This document shows positions 8,268 to 15,908 of a stretch of DNA of 64,000 bases, in pieces. Both the position numbers and the translations under genes were made by a program. How positions within the stretch are numbered: position 1 is the stretch's first letter; each line of letters begins with the position of its first letter. The DNA comes from MAG-120531 sp038125995 (lineage in GTDB: Bacteria > Bacteroidota > Bacteroidia > Flavobacteriales > Flavobacteriaceae), in the NCBI GenBank assembly GCA_038125995.1, contig JAYPEX010000005.1, positions 1 to 64,000 on the forward strand, written 5' to 3'. The notes under the pieces are model-generated. The model did not search any database and had not been told where the DNA came from. It worked only from the letters and a program-made list of their open reading frames with translations.

Positions 8268-9643
8268 GGCTTTAGATCTATTAAATCTTTAATCTTAATA
8301 GGCTTGTTGGTTTCAACACTATTTCTAGCAGCTATTCCTACCATAATTGACATTAGACCATCACGTATCCCTGCAGACCTATCGAATTGATCTTTTGTGT
8401 TAGGGGATATAAAGATTTTATGTTGCAATCTAGTATCTCCACCACCGTGACCTCCTTTTTCCATTTCCACTTTGATGGTATCGTGTTTTTTCCAAAGTTT
8501 GTGGACGATAATCGATTCTATATCGATGTCTTCAATAGCATTTTGAGCCATTTCTAGGGCATGCATCTCTTCCTGATTTATAGCGACTTTTTTATTATAA
8601 GGAATATCTAACGAAGCTTCAATTCTTCCTTCAGTTCCATTAAATGCAATTCTCCAACCTTCAAAGGGAGAGTAGGTAGTTAATGAGTAGTTTACACTAA
8701 CATTATTCGCGTATTTTATTTGAGCTGACATTTTATCATAGATGTCAATGTCTTCACTAAAAAGACAATGGTCTCTTATATATCCATCGTACTGTTCGTT
8801 ATTAACATAAAGATCCATTAAACGTTTATCTTTATTTATGTCGAAGTAATAGTCGCATTTGTCTTTAAATTCACATGAGCGGCAATTCGAACCTCTGAAA
8901 GGTCCATTTTTCCCATAATGTTCTAGGTCTCCTAAAGCAAAAACTTCTTCAGGATCAGAATCAAGCCACCAGTTTAATAAATCGAAATGATGGGTTGCTT
9001 TATGAACCCATAAGGACCCTCCTTTGTCTTTGTAACCATGCCACCTTCTAAAATAAGAAGCCCCATGGTAGGTATTTAAATACCAATGAAAATCAACAGA
9101 AGTGATTTTACCAATGGTATTGTTTGCTAATAATTCTTTTATTTTTGTTGCATAAGGACTCCAACGATAGTTGAATCCAACAATTAAATTTCTTCCAGAT
9201 TTACGCTCAGCGTCTAAAATGGCTTGAGCTTTGGTCTCATCTGTAGTTAAAGGTTTTTCAGTGAGTACATCATACCCAGATTCTAAGCCTTTTATTATAA
9301 ATTGGTGATGTGTTGAATCTACAGTAGTAACAATAATTAAATCAGGATTCTGTTGATTGAGCATTAAATTAAAATCCGTGTAGGTTTTACAATTCGCACC
9401 TATATAGTTTTTAGAATATTCTAATCTTCCTGGGTTATTATCGCATAACCCTACAAATTCTAATATTTCAGAATATTCATCTACGAGTCTTTTCCCCCAG
9501 AAACTACTCCCACGTATTCCTGTTCCAACAAGCGTCACTCTTAGTTTGTCTTTTTTGCCAAAAGAAAAAGCACTTAAGGGAAAAGCTGAGTAGGCTGATA
9601 ACATACTCACAGATTTTAAAAATTGACGTCTTTGGTTTTCCAT
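8246..9643 (-). CDS. Tat-exported Gfo/Idh/MocA-family oxidoreductase
   Basis: 465 residues. The N-terminus MENQRRQFLKSVSMLSAYSAFPLSAFSFG is a twin-arginine signal, so the protein probably folds with its cofactor before export. The Rossmann motif is VTLVGTGIRGSSF. The family motif TEKPLTTD, the stretch GFNYRWSP and the catalytic-type HKATHHFDLLNWW follow. An extra segment after LGDLEHYG carries NCRSCEFKDKC, a CxxCx5C cluster that looks metal-binding and is not part of the basic fold. Relatives oxidise or isomerise sugars with NAD(P), and some (GH109) cleave glycosides by a redox mechanism. It is the first gene of the operon with the symporter and GH95. The last six codons form the edge of the direct repeat. 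Substrate unknown; sugar chemistry inferred. Confidence 0.85.
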   Translation of the reverse strand: MENQRRQFLKSVSMLSAYSAFPLSAFSFGKKDKLRVTLVGTGIRGSSFWGKRLVDEYSEILEFVGLCDNNPGRLEYSKNYIGANCKTYTDFNLMLNQQNPDLIIVTTVDSTHHQFIIKGLESGYDVLTEKPLTTDETKAQAILDAERKSGRNLIVGFNYRWSPYATKIKELLANNTIGKITSVDFHWYLNTYHGASYFRRWHGYKDKGGSLWVHKATHHFDLLNWWLDSDPEEVFALGDLEHYGKNGPFRGSNCRSCEFKDKCDYYFDINKDKRLMDLYVNNEQYDGYIRDHCLFSEDIDIYDKMSAQIKYANNVSVNYSLTTYSPFEGWRIAFNGTEGRIEASLDIPYNKKVAINQEEMHALEMAQNAIEDIDIESIIVHKLWKKHDTIKVEMEKGGHGGGDTRLQHKIFISPNTKDQFDRSAGIRDGLMSIMVGIAARNSVETNKPIKIKDLIDLKPMAKRII

Positions 9644-9713
9644 GTTTAAAAGGCTATAAAAATTATTTTACTACACAATATACAAATAAACTTTATGCAT
9701 TATTAAGGAATTA

Positions 9714-9778
9714 TTGGCTGCATCTTTGAATAAAAAAGGGAGCAACAAAAGCCTTAAAGAAATGTAGGGCTTTTTTTG
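9714..9778 (+). repeat. Dispersed structured element, copy C (orphan, terminator type 1)
   Basis: Core GGCTGCATCTTTGAATAAAAAAGGGAGCAAC followed by the type-1 terminator AAAGCC...GGGCTTTTTTT, almost the same as in copy A. It stands upstream of the minus-strand oxidoreductase, with no plus-strand gene before it. Here it cannot be the terminator of an adjacent gene: it is either a leftover or a small RNA gene in its own right. Confidence 0.65.
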
Positions 9779-9886
9779 TTTTCATATGCTTAGAGTTTAA
9801 AGTTATAAAATCTGATTGTTACTGAGTTTGTGGTTTTTTTCCACTCAAAATTATTTTATATCTTTAATTTAAAGAAACTAATACCT

Positions 9887-10564
9887 ATGAAACCCTTTTT
9901 TTATTCCAAACAACTTACTTTTTTAACGCTCACTTTTTTGGGATTTGCTTTTATGCAAGCTCAGGTATATGAATACAGCACCCATTTAAACGGTCAAACA
10001 CAAACCCATCGAATCTTGATGGATGAGGCATATATCGTTGAAACGGTATTTGTTGCCGATCCACCTTTATTTATTAAAACCATTGGGGGTTATTATAAAA
10101 TTGATGGCAACCATATAATTGCTGACTTAGAGTTTAATTCTAACTATGCAAAAGACAGCCTCAGCACTGGGAATTGGATGCGGACTTCAGACTGGAAAAA
10201 ACTCGACATTTTTCCACTTGCACTAAACGGAAAATGGTTAATGGCCGGACGGGTTACCGATCAGGGCGAGAACCGTAGAGATCTTAGTGGCCCTAGAAAA
10301 ACGATGAAGTTTTTGGTCGATGGCCATTTTCAGTGGATAGCTTTTAACACGGCTACTTTCGAATTTTTTGGGTCTGGTGGGGGAACCTATACGGCATTAA
10401 ATGGACGATATACCGAACAGATTGAGTATTTTTCGAGGGACAATTCTAGAGTGGGGGCCGCGCTTCCTTTTGAATTTGTCCAAATAGAAAACGATTGGTA
10501 CCACAAAGGAAACAGCAGCAAAGGTGATTCGATGCACGAGGTTTGGACCAAAAGAATACAGTAG
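9887..10564 (+). CDS. Secreted DUF4488/lipocalin-like protein
   Basis: 225 residues from the ATG at 9887. An in-frame ATG 19 codons earlier would put a non-signal extension before the clear signal peptide (FLTLTFLGFAFMQAQV), so I reject it. The mature part has the pattern seen in Bacteroidota 'membrane or secreted protein' families related to DUF4488: YYKIDGNHI, RKTMKFLVDGHFQWIAFNT, FFGSGGGTYTALNGRYTE and FFSRDNSRVGAALPFEF, a small beta-rich lipocalin-type fold. Function unknown; probably periplasmic or surface exposed. The next gene, a BASS transporter, starts within a few bases of the stop, so the two are likely co-transcribed. Confidence 0.75.
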   Translation: MKPFFYSKQLTFLTLTFLGFAFMQAQVYEYSTHLNGQTQTHRILMDEAYIVETVFVADPPLFIKTIGGYYKIDGNHIIADLEFNSNYAKDSLSTGNWMRTSDWKKLDIFPLALNGKWLMAGRVTDQGENRRDLSGPRKTMKFLVDGHFQWIAFNTATFEFFGSGGGTYTALNGRYTEQIEYFSRDNSRVGAALPFEFVQIENDWYHKGNSSKGDSMHEVWTKRIQ

Positions 10565-10565
10565 A

Positions 10566-11483
10566 TTGGCGAAAGTAAATACCCAAAAAATTACAGCATC
10601 TTTTCCTGCGTTGGTAACGCTTTTCGCAGCGCTTGCACTGATTCACCCTCCGCTATTTACATGGATTTCTGGGTCGTTAATCACCCTGGGATTAGCCGGT
10701 ATTATGTTAGGTATGGGCATTACTTTAAAATGGTCAGATTTTCAGCAAGTCTTAAAGACCCCTCGTTGGGTGATTCTCGGATTGTTATTACAATATACCT
10801 TGATGCCTTTGATGGGCTGGGGGTTGGGGTACCTCTTTCAATTACCTCCTTTTTTTGCAGTAGGCTTAATCTTGGTTGCTTCCTGTCCAGGAGGAACCGC
10901 CTCCAACGTTATTGCATATTTGGCGCGTGCCCATTTGCCTTTGTCCGTATGTATGACAGTTATTTCTACCATGATAGCCATCTTTTTGACCCCTTTGTTG
11001 ACCGCTAGCTTCTCTGGTAGTTATATAGATGTGGCTGCTTGGGGTCTGTTTATGAGTACCCTTAAGGTGGTAGTTGCCCCTATAGCTTTGGGTGTTATCT
11101 TCAACCGTTACCTGCCCAAAACAACAAACTCCCTAATGCCTCTTGCACCTCCCATGGCCGTATTGCTGATTTGCCTTATAGTGGCCAGTATAATAGGTCA
11201 GGGAAAAGCAATCATTTTAAGTTCTGGACTCCAGCTCTTGGGAAGCCTGATGGTTTTACACTTTATGGGTTTTGTCTTGGGGTATTTTTTTACCTATTGG
11301 GTTTTTAAAAACAAAGAAGTCGCCAAGACCATATCCATTGAAGTCGGCATGCAGAATTCAGGCTTGGGTGTTGTTTTAGCTCAAGAAAATTTTAGCAATC
11401 CCATGGTTGCGATCCCCGCGGCCATCTCCAGTCTTATACATTCGATTTATGGGAGTATTTTAGTGGCCTTTAGTAAAAAATAA
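10566..11483 (+). CDS. Bile acid:sodium symporter (BASS) family transporter
   Basis: About 305 residues and nine to ten hydrophobic segments, as usual for the family. Signature stretches include LGMGITLKWSDFQQVLKTPR, the substrate-site SCPGGTASNVIAYLARA and, near the end, IEVGMQNSGLGVVLAQENF. The reading frame is open back to an ATG at 10524, inside the previous gene. The TTG at 10566 lies two bases after that gene's stop and gives the family's normal N-terminus (LAKVNTQKITASFPALVTLF), so I prefer it. Members move bile acids, pantoate or other organic anions with sodium; the substrate here is open. Base composition is richer in GC than neighbouring accessory genes. It ends just before a degenerate copy of the structured element. 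Confidence 0.85.
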   Translation: MAKVNTQKITASFPALVTLFAALALIHPPLFTWISGSLITLGLAGIMLGMGITLKWSDFQQVLKTPRWVILGLLLQYTLMPLMGWGLGYLFQLPPFFAVGLILVASCPGGTASNVIAYLARAHLPLSVCMTVISTMIAIFLTPLLTASFSGSYIDVAAWGLFMSTLKVVVAPIALGVIFNRYLPKTTNSLMPLAPPMAVLLICLIVASIIGQGKAIILSSGLQLLGSLMVLHFMGFVLGYFFTYWVFKNKEVAKTISIEVGMQNSGLGVVLAQENFSNPMVAIPAAISSLIHSIYGSILVAFSKK

Positions 11484-11494
11484 TTCCATATATC

Positions 11495-11551
11495 ATAAAG
11501 ATGCATCTTTCGTCTGAATGGAGAGGATTCATATAATAATAAAACGTAAAT
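11495..11551 (+). repeat. Dispersed structured element, degenerate copy G
   Basis: Starts with AAAGATGCATCTTT, a perfect short palindrome containing the TGCATCTTT part of the core. It continues through GGATTCATATAATAATAAAACG, which matches copy D (ATTCATATAATGATAAAACG) at 19 of 20 positions. The terminator stem is lost. It lies behind the BASS gene. Confidence 0.45.
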
Positions 11552-11590
11552 CCTTAATTATTGCACTTATTTATTATTTTTAAATAAAAA

Positions 11591-12451
11591 ATGAAAAAAA
11601 TTATAACTACTTATTTTTTATTCTTTTCCATATTTATTTTTGGACAAGACATTCCTTCTAGATGGGATGAAATAACATTTTCGGATTGGGAAAGGGCTCT
11701 TATTAAATCCAACAAAACTTGTATACTCCCAATAGGGATCCTTGAAAAACATGGCCCAGGAGTACCTATTGGATCTGATCTTATTAGGGCAAGAGAGTGG
11801 GCAAAACGTGCAACCAAAGATGAGTATGCAGTCGTGTTTCCTGATTATTTTTATGGACAAATAAATGAAGCAAGACAGCATTATGGAACATTCTCATTAC
11901 CATCAAGTCTGGCAATGAATTTACTAGAAGCCACTGTTGAAGAAATAGCAAGGAATGGTTTTAATAAAATAATAATTATAAATTCTCATGGAGGAAATCC
12001 TCAAATGATTCGATATTTTATTCAAAATCAGCTTGAAAAAAAGAAAGATTATGTTGTATATTTTTTTCAACCTGATATGTCTGATAAAGTCCGTGAAAAA
12101 ATGATGTCTATCAGAAGGACAGATCTTTCAACTGACCAACATGGTGGAGAAAGAGAGGCTTCTGAAATAATGTATTTAAGGCCTGAGTTGTTAAAACTAG
12201 ATCGAAGTGATGATGAATCTGGTGAAAATTTAAATAGGTTAAATCTTCCGGGTACTTTATATACCGCAATTTGGTGGTATGCCTCTTATCCTAATCATTA
12301 TGCTGGTGATGCAAAATATGCTTCAAAAGAATTAGGGGAATTAATAACCAAGAATACAGTCTTTTCTCTTCAAAATGCAATCAAAGCTGTAAAAAATGAT
12401 CAAACAACAATTGAACTTCAAAAGGAATATTTTGAAAATATAAAAAATTGA
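11591..12451 (+). CDS. Secreted creatininase-family amidohydrolase
   Basis: 286 residues with a signal peptide (IITTYFLFFSIFIFGQD). The metal-binding residues of the creatininase/MftE fold are present: E and H in PIGILEKHGPGVPIGSD with the following D, NSHGGN in the middle, and the E of DQHGGEREASE. These enzymes are binuclear metal amidohydrolases acting on creatinine, formamides or peptide-like cofactors. The real substrate here is unknown. Secreted versions are common in flavobacteria. A 139-base gap with a degenerate copy of the structured element and no other feature separates it from the preceding gene. A second, cytoplasmic member of the family is encoded at 41434-42195. Confidence 0.85.
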   Translation: MKKIITTYFLFFSIFIFGQDIPSRWDEITFSDWERALIKSNKTCILPIGILEKHGPGVPIGSDLIRAREWAKRATKDEYAVVFPDYFYGQINEARQHYGTFSLPSSLAMNLLEATVEEIARNGFNKIIIINSHGGNPQMIRYFIQNQLEKKKDYVVYFFQPDMSDKVREKMMSIRRTDLSTDQHGGEREASEIMYLRPELLKLDRSDDESGENLNRLNLPGTLYTAIWWYASYPNHYAGDAKYASKELGELITKNTVFSLQNAIKAVKNDQTTIELQKEYFENIKN

Positions 12452-12466
12452 ACAAATAAATCTATA

Positions 12467-12532
12467 ATGTTACCACTATACAATAAACATATTGAATTGG
12501 CGAAAAAATTAATTGAGGAAATTGATTCCTAA
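12467..12532 (+). CDS. Possible 21-residue ORF or fragment
   Basis: ATG at 12467 opens MLPLYNKHIELAKKLIEEID and stops at 12532. It is amphipathic and protein-like in composition, 15 bases behind the creatininase-family gene. It may be the remnant of a longer gene. No family is recognised. Confidence 0.2.
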   Translation: MLPLYNKHIELAKKLIEEIDS

Positions 12533-12610
12533 ACAAATTACTCATTAAAACACGTTAATTATTGTTATATTTAAATCTAAATTGGTTGCAATTAATATTT
12601 TTATAACAAC

Positions 12611-13990
12611 ATGAAGGTATTTTCTGATGGTTTTTTTTCAATAGATCCTACAAATGGATTTTTGCCAATTTCAGAGCCGTTATCGGTTCTTCCTAAAAGA
12701 TACTCTGAAGTACAAAGATTGTTAGATAATATGCCAATAAAAAAACCAGATGGCAATCCAGGACTTTTAAGTTTTGAGGGTGAGTTTGAAGCTGAAGTAA
12801 TAAAAATTCCAAATTATAAAAATTTAGTATGCAAAGAAACTGATAAGTTTGTTTTAGCTTCTTTGTTTAGGGCTTATAGTTTTATAACATCTGCCTATAC
12901 TTTATCACCAGCACACCATACATTTTTGAAAACAGGTAAATATGGGAAAGCCCATGATTTACTTCCAAAAAATATAGCACAGCCTTTTGTAGCGGTTTCG
13001 GAAAAATTAGAAGTTTATCCATGGATAGACTATCATTATGCATATAGCTTAGGCAATTATGTTAAAATAGACAAATTAGGAGGATATGAATGGACAAATT
13101 TATCCATGGCAGTAAAATTTTCAGGCATGGATGATGAGCGAGGATTTATTATGCTTCATGTTGATATCAATCAGTATTCTCCAGACATGATTAAATCTGT
13201 TTTTGCCATAGTTGATAGCAAAAAAACTGGAGTAGCATTAAATGATTCTGTAAAGTTACTTGCCGATACTTTACATAAAATGAATAACCGAAGAAAATTA
13301 ATGTGGGAAGCCTCGCGTTGGAAACATTATAACGACTTCAGAGTTTTTATAATGGGTGTAAAAGGGAATGACAATATTTTTCCAAATGGTTTATTATATG
13401 AAGGAGTTTGGGACGTACCTCACGCATATAGAGGTCAAACAGGGGCTCAAGACAATATTATCCCTACAGCAGATATCGTAAGTGGAGTAATAAATTACTA
13501 TCCCAAGAACCAATTAACAGAGTACTTAATGGATCTTCGTAAATATAGACCAATGTGTGTTCAAAAGTTTTTTTCAGAACTAACACAACAAATGTCACAA
13601 AATCCTCTTGCAAATCGTTTAATCTGTGATGATGATCAATTGGGCATGCAAGAATTGATGAAAGTTTATGAAGAAATATACTTATTCAGAAATGGTCACT
13701 GGCAATTTGTTCAAAAATATATTATGCAGAATACCGCATACCCTAAAGCAACAGGTGGAACTCCTATTACTCAATGGATACCAAACCAGATAAAAGCTGT
13801 TCTAAGCGCAATGAAAGTATTATCTGAATCTATGAAATCAACATCTGAATTTTCATTAGAGGATTGGAGTCAAAATTATCAAAGAAAGGTAGACTTGCTT
13901 AACAAACAACTAGAGATAGTGTCTATAGATGCTTTTAATCCAGAGGATGTTTTTAAACTCAATAGTGATTTAGGTTATCAGGACTTTTGA
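12611..13990 (+). CDS. Indoleamine 2,3-dioxygenase-like heme protein
   Basis: 459 residues that follow the indoleamine 2,3-dioxygenase (IDO) plan along the whole length. The N-terminus is GFLPISEPLSVLPKRYSEVQRLLDNMP. Then come LASLFRAYSFITSAYTLSP, PKNIAQPFVAVSEKL, the distal-pocket stretch HYNDFRVFIMGVKGN...LYEGVWD, and YRGQTGAQDNIIPTAD. H363 in FRNGHWQFVQKYIM occupies the proximal heme-ligand place of human IDO1 (H346), and ATGGTPITQW replaces the substrate-loop GTGGT. True IDOs oxidise tryptophan to N-formylkynurenine using heme and oxygen. No kynurenine-pathway gene is nearby, so a different indole substrate is possible. It has no signal peptide, so it is cytosolic. A perfect 10-bp stem terminator follows at 13994. 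Confidence 0.8.
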   Translation: MKVFSDGFFSIDPTNGFLPISEPLSVLPKRYSEVQRLLDNMPIKKPDGNPGLLSFEGEFEAEVIKIPNYKNLVCKETDKFVLASLFRAYSFITSAYTLSPAHHTFLKTGKYGKAHDLLPKNIAQPFVAVSEKLEVYPWIDYHYAYSLGNYVKIDKLGGYEWTNLSMAVKFSGMDDERGFIMLHVDINQYSPDMIKSVFAIVDSKKTGVALNDSVKLLADTLHKMNNRRKLMWEASRWKHYNDFRVFIMGVKGNDNIFPNGLLYEGVWDVPHAYRGQTGAQDNIIPTADIVSGVINYYPKNQLTEYLMDLRKYRPMCVQKFFSELTQQMSQNPLANRLICDDDQLGMQELMKVYEEIYLFRNGHWQFVQKYIMQNTAYPKATGGTPITQWIPNQIKAVLSAMKVLSESMKSTSEFSLEDWSQNYQRKVDLLNKQLEIVSIDAFNPEDVFKLNSDLGYQDF

Positions 13991-13993
13991 TTA

Positions 13994-14040
13994 AAACAAA
14001 TATTAATTAGGTTTTAAATAAGTCTAAATATTTGTTTTTT
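13994..14040 (+). terminator. Intrinsic terminator of the IDO-like gene
   Basis: AACAAATATT and AATATTTGTT form a perfect 10-bp stem around a loop of about 20 bases, followed by a T-run. Confidence 0.6.
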
Positions 14041-14217
14041 ATGAATTAATATCACTTTTTATCCTTTATATATACTTTGAAAAACTATTCTGTAGGTGTA
14101 AGTATTTCTGTAGTGGGTAAAAATGGACATGAATGAGTTTGCAAAATCCCCTAAATAATTTATTCATAATTATTAAAATATGGGAAAAATATTACCATCT
14201 ATATCTCAAACAAAAGG
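14041..14217. other. Gene-free stretch before copy D
   Basis: AT-rich with no supported gene. A 20-codon frame from 14180 (MGKILPSISQTKGKLNSLKD) runs into copy D and stops at its TAA. The last codons (LNSLKD, stop) echo the way copy A overlaps the end of the ABM gene (TLKD, stop), so it may be the tail of a deleted gene. Confidence 0.3.
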
Positions 14218-14327
14218 AAAACTTAATTCACTAAAGGATTAAGTTGTGCTGCAACTTTGAATAATAGGGGCAGCATTCATATAATGATAAAACGGTTATA
14301 CTATTATAGTGTAGCCGTTTTTTTTTA
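14218..14327 (+). repeat. Dispersed structured element, copy D (terminator type 2)
   Basis: The best-preserved copy. Hairpin 1 is perfect: AACTTAAT, loop TCACTAAAGG, ATTAAGTT. The core GTGCTGCAACTTTGAATAATAGGGGCAGC can also pair GCTGC with GCAGC. The terminator ACGGTTATAC...GTGTAGCCGT is followed by nine T. It lies between the IDO-like and DinB genes, and about 180 bases separate it from the IDO gene's own terminator. Confidence 0.7.
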
Positions 14328-14349
14328 AATTAGAATTAAATAGTTTAAT

Positions 14350-14787
14350 ATGAAACAAAATATTTTCAATGAATTACTCGATCAAAATATTAAAACGTGC
14401 AGTTTTACATTTGATGAAATAAACGAAGTCAATCTTTCTAAGAAGTTAAATGAAAATGCAGCCTCTGTTGGATTTATGTATAGGCATATTGGTGAAACAA
14501 TGATAATGTTTGGACATTTTTTTGGTATTGAAACTAGTGTTCAAAATACTACAATAGGGTTTCAGGACGAAGGTCAGGGAGTCAATATTAAAGAAAGTCA
14601 AGATTTGATAAAAAAAGGGTATGAAATACTAAATAAAATCATAAATACAACCAGTGAAGAAGGGTGGTTTGAATTAGTGGACACCCCTTTTTTTGGAAGT
14701 GTAACTAAAGCAAAACTATTTTCTCACGTATTATTTCACAATACTTATCATGCAGGTCAAATAGGTTTAACGATTAAAAGAGCTTAA
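14350..14787 (+). CDS. DinB-family (YfiT-like) putative metal-dependent protein
   Basis: 145 residues with the four-helix DinB fold. The first metal histidine is in FMYRHIGETMIMFGHFF and the other two are in the terminal HVLFHNTYHAGQIGLTIKR, the usual H...HxxxH arrangement. Bacterial relatives include thiol-S-transferases (bacillithiol or mycothiol) and proteins induced by DNA damage. The activity here cannot be assigned. It starts 22 bases after copy D's terminator, so it needs its own promoter, which I could not place. Its stop codon begins copy F. Confidence 0.8.
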   Translation: MKQNIFNELLDQNIKTCSFTFDEINEVNLSKKLNENAASVGFMYRHIGETMIMFGHFFGIETSVQNTTIGFQDEGQGVNIKESQDLIKKGYEILNKIINTTSEEGWFELVDTPFFGSVTKAKLFSHVLFHNTYHAGQIGLTIKRA

Positions 14788-14863
14788 AACGAAGTTTTGG
14801 ATGCATTTGTGAGAACATGAGGGGGGACAAAAAAAAGTCACTTATTTAATAAGTGACTTTTTA
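14785..14863 (+). repeat. Dispersed structured element, copy F (bidirectional terminator)
   Basis: Starts on the DinB stop codon with AAAACGAAGTTTTGG, identical over 15 bases to copy E; its first hairpin is AAAAC-GAA-GTTTT. The core is diverged (TGCATTTGTGAGAACATGAGGGGGGAC). It ends in a third terminator type, AAAGTCACTTATTTAATAAGTGACTTT, which is symmetrical and would serve both the DinB gene and the convergent membrane-protein gene. Confidence 0.6.
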
Positions 14864-14879
14864 ATATAAAATTTAAACC

Positions 14880-15653
14880 CTATAAACTTTTAAATGGTAA
14901 ATACGGTTTTTGAATCCATGCAGATAATGTAGTTAAAATATTATAAATAAAATGATAAATAGCTAGTGATAAATAAAGTTTTGCTAAAATTAAGATTACT
15001 TGAATATATTCCCATCCAAGTGAGATTACACTTTCAATATTATAACCTGATGCTGTTGAACCAGTTAAATTCCATGTTAAAAAATCGTTTATAACACTTG
15101 ACACAAAACCTAAATTTAAAATATCAAGCAATTGAGCTACAGCGTTAGCAGGTAAAGCATACGCATAACTAAATCCATCATATAAATCAATTGACAAACT
15201 TTCAGGTGAACCAGTATTTAAGATCCAACTAACAGTTGAACAAATAGCTCCAAACAATGCAATTAGAGCTGTAATATAACCTAAAGCTTTAATATTTTGT
15301 GTTATAAATTCTTTAAAGATAAAATCTACAATATTACTTTTAGAATTAGACAATGAATCTCCTACATTTCTTATAATTTGGGAAATAGGAAATGAAGCAT
15401 AAATTAAAATAAGCATACATAAAATTCCATTTATAATTTCTAATCCATTACCATAAAATGAATCAATTCCATCTAGAATGACAGAAATTAATGTAACAAT
15501 TAAAATCACGAGGGCCCCCAACCTAAATACATCTCCAGTCCATTTTTTAATTGAATTTTCTGAATTTTCTAACATTTCGTTGAAACAATTTTGAGGTAGT
15601 TTTTCATTTACAATTTTTGGAAAATCTAAAATAGAGTCAATAATTTTTTTCAT
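14880..15653 (-). CDS. Integral membrane protein of unknown function
   Basis: 257 residues. A polar N-terminus (about 40 residues) is followed by four or five hydrophobic segments: LGALVILIVTLISVILDG, IINGILCMLILIYASFPIS, ALGYITALIALFGAICSTVSWIL, a weak one near ANAVAQLLDILNLGFVSSVI, and YIQVILILAKLYLSLAIYHFIYNILTTL. I do not recognise a family. It is a single-gene unit, very AT-rich, convergent with DinB and sharing a terminator with it. Its accessory location between structured elements F and E fits recent acquisition. An ATG at 15653 preceded by an AT-rich leader is the only reasonable start. Confidence 0.6.
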   Translation of the reverse strand: MKKIIDSILDFPKIVNEKLPQNCFNEMLENSENSIKKWTGDVFRLGALVILIVTLISVILDGIDSFYGNGLEIINGILCMLILIYASFPISQIIRNVGDSLSNSKSNIVDFIFKEFITQNIKALGYITALIALFGAICSTVSWILNTGSPESLSIDLYDGFSYAYALPANAVAQLLDILNLGFVSSVINDFLTWNLTGSTASGYNIESVISLGWEYIQVILILAKLYLSLAIYHFIYNILTTLSAWIQKPYLPFKSL

Positions 15654-15799
15654 AACAATAAGTTTTAATTGGTTATTTATTATTAACTACAAAAATTGTT
15701 TTTTAGTATAAATATATTTGAAAATTGATAATTATTTAGGGATTTGTACAATTTTTTAAAAAAAATATAATTATTAAATTACATTATTAACATATTAAT
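15654..15799. other. AT-rich leader region of the membrane-protein gene
   Basis: Extremely AT-rich spacer upstream of the minus-strand membrane-protein gene, running up to copy E. Nothing gene-like is seen on either strand. Confidence 0.4.
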
Positions 15800-15889
15800 A
15801 AAACGAAGTTTTGGCTGCAACTTTGAATAATAGGGGGAGCAACTTAAAATGATAAAACGGTTATACTTTTATAGTGTAGCCGTTTTTTG
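15800..15889 (+). repeat. Dispersed structured element, copy E (orphan, terminator type 2)
   Basis: Hairpin 1 is AAAAC-GAA-GTTTT as in copy F, but the core (GGCTGCAACTTTGAATAATAGGGGGAGCAAC) and terminator (ACGGTTATAC...GTGTAGCCGTTTTTT) match copies B and D. Copy E is thus a hybrid of the two sequence groups. It lies between divergent genes with no plus-strand gene directly before it. Confidence 0.7.
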
Positions 15890-15908
15890 TTTAAATTATG
15901 TATAAAAA

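Noticed and set aside
10446..11008. Open frames on both strands overlapping the BASS and DUF4488-like genes
   Set aside because: They are out-of-frame readings of two well-supported genes with cysteine- and arginine-rich nonsense composition.
383..15889. The dispersed elements as integron attC sites
   Set aside because: Copy A contains GCCTAAC, which fits one attC core box, but the other copies do not (copy C has GCCTTAA), no paired GTTRRRY box is present, the bracketed genes are large and in both orientations, and there is no integrase.
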